Shown here: positions 63,135 to 64,000 of the stretch, piece by piece
How positions within the stretch are numbered: the stretch's first letter is position 1
How the letters are laid out: every line of letters begins with the position of its first letter
Assembly: GCF_026239735.1 (NCBI RefSeq)
Contig: NZ_JAPIVT010000002.1
Location: forward strand, 62,001-126,000
Origin: Pedobacter sp. MC2016-05
Lineage (GTDB): Bacteria; Bacteroidota; Bacteroidia; Sphingobacteriales; Sphingobacteriaceae
Reading direction: 5' to 3'
DNA: 64,000 bases
Program-made: the position numbers and the translations under genes
Notes under the pieces: model-generated
Told to the model about the DNA's origin: nothing
The model's input: the letters and a program-made list of their open reading frames with translations, nothing else
Databases searched by the model: none

Positions 63135-64000
63135 ATGAAACGAAAGATTAATTTCTTACCCATACTGGCCGTAATTGTTCTATTTTTTGCGCTTAATTCT
63201 TATGTGCTTTCGGGCTTTGGCACGCTCAACCAATCTTCCTTACTTGCTCCATTTTTTTGGGTATTCATTATTGGATTAACAGTTGCCCTATTTTTCGCGA
63301 TTACACAAATGCGGACAAATGGAATGAGTAAATTTTTCCAAATTATTACGCATGCATTTTTAATTGTGTTTACCGCGGAAGTAGTTTTTGCTTTTTTTCT
63401 ACTCGTTGGAGATTTATTTCGGTTGGTTCTTTCCATATCCTCAAACTTTCAACCAGATGGATTTCAGGTGTTGGGGCGAAGCATCTATTGGGTAGATTTT
63501 GCCTTTGTGATGTTCTGCCTTACCGTTATATTGTTCATTTTTGGAATTACGAGAGGCAAATATGCCTACAGAGTGATCAAACACAGCTTTTATTTCGATG
63601 ACTTACCGGACAGTTTTGATGGATTTACCATTACGCAAATCTCCGACATTCATGCGGGAAGCTTTACTAAACCAAAGCAAGTACAAAAAGGTATCGACTT
63701 GATTAATGCGCAAAAAAGTGACCTGTTTGTTTTCACTGGCGATTTGGTAAATAATTCTGCTTCGGAAATCGTACCCTATATTGGCCATTTTTCGCAAATA
63801 AAAGCGCCATTCGGCCAATTTTCCGTTTTGGGCAATCATGATTATGGAGACTATATCAAATGGCCATCAGAAGCCGATAAGATTAAAAATTTACAGCAAT
63901 TAAAAAGCTATCATGCCGAACTTGGATTTAAACTACTATTGGATGAACATGTAGAATTAACCAAAAGTGGGGAGAAAATTATTCTTGCGGGTATCGAAAA
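63135..64000 (+). CDS. Metallophosphoesterase with N-terminal membrane domain (3' end outside window)
   Basis: 288 residues visible from the ATG at 63135; an in-frame ATG at 63093 would add 14 residues. About four membrane segments occupy residues ~1-155, then the calcineurin-like phosphoesterase core: ITQISDIHAGSF (D-x-H), FVFTGDLVNN (GDxV) and FSVLGNHDYGDY (GNHD). The remaining metal-binding His motifs lie beyond the edge. This plan is the YkuE/YaeI-like type of membrane-tethered phosphodiesterase; the substrate is unknown. No stop is reached by position 64000. Confidence 0.88.
   Translation, partial: MKRKINFLPILAVIVLFFALNSYVLSGFGTLNQSSLLAPFFWVFIIGLTVALFFAITQMRTNGMSKFFQIITHAFLIVFTAEVVFAFFLLVGDLFRLVLSISSNFQPDGFQVLGRSIYWVDFAFVMFCLTVILFIFGITRGKYAYRVIKHSFYFDDLPDSFDGFTITQISDIHAGSFTKPKQVQKGIDLINAQKSDLFVFTGDLVNNSASEIVPYIGHFSQIKAPFGQFSVLGNHDYGDYIKWPSEADKIKNLQQLKSYHAELGFKLLLDEHVELTKSGEKIILAGIE

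Overview
The window looks like a chromosome segment of a Bacteroidota member, most probably a Pedobacter-like sphingobacterium. This is inferred from the AT-rich sequence, TAnnTTTG-type promoters, a short 286-residue primary sigma factor, a 4Fe-4S APS reductase, long FtsX-type permeases beginning MFKLNLKIA-RNLWKNK, and abundant palindromic intergenic repeats. No rRNA, prophage, transposase or CRISPR array was seen. One tRNA, tRNA-Leu(UAG), is present.

Layout. 1-4.7 kb (+): small membrane proteins, a winged-helix regulator, a DUF4173-like membrane protein coupled to a 40-residue ORF, a ferritin-like diiron protein and a calcium-loop lipoprotein. 5-9.7 kb: sucC, an XRE regulator with a DUF2975 membrane protein (-), rpoD, and a two-gene ABC module. 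9.9-16.1 kb (-): amn, the protein-quality-control cluster tig, clpP, clpX (with a four-helix-bundle gene interrupted by a stop codon), tRNA-Leu, a lipoprotein and a BtuF-like protein without signal peptide.

16.2-36.6 kb (-) is the most remarkable part. It is one ~20-kb unidirectional array of a MacA-like adaptor, a LolD/MacB-type ATPase, seven tandem double-FtsX permeases of ~790-807 residues, and a second, divergent ATPase. Just upstream lies a good sigma-54 promoter (GG-N10-GC). 64-115 bp further upstream are two imperfect 16-bp dyads spaced 21 bp apart, a classical enhancer arrangement. Divergently transcribed at 37.0-39.9 kb are an NtrC-type response regulator and its histidine kinase. 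Together they form a plausible self-contained, sigma-54-controlled envelope efflux or lipoprotein-handling system with an unusually expanded permease set.

40.0-47.1 kb holds storage and osmolyte carbohydrate genes: fused otsA-otsB, a GH15 hydrolase, glgC and glgA. 47.5-49.5 kb holds a divergent SUMT paralogue and a tandem array of four ~244-bp repeats. 49.7-51.9 kb holds two exported proteins and a bestrophin.

52.3-60.2 kb (-) is an assimilatory sulfate-reduction and siroheme cluster: sulfite reductase, SUMT, a siroheme synthase/TauE fusion, APS reductase, cysD, cysN. An Rrf2 regulator lies upstream. A 35-bp box upstream of the sulfite reductase recurs (31/35) upstream of the SUMT paralogue 12 kb away, and the sulfite reductase leader holds a terminator-like hairpin directly before the start codon. 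61.3-63.0 kb is a hybrid histidine kinase destroyed by about five single-base frameshifts. A metallophosphoesterase runs off the right edge.

All functions are inferred from reading motifs and general family resemblance; no database search was run.
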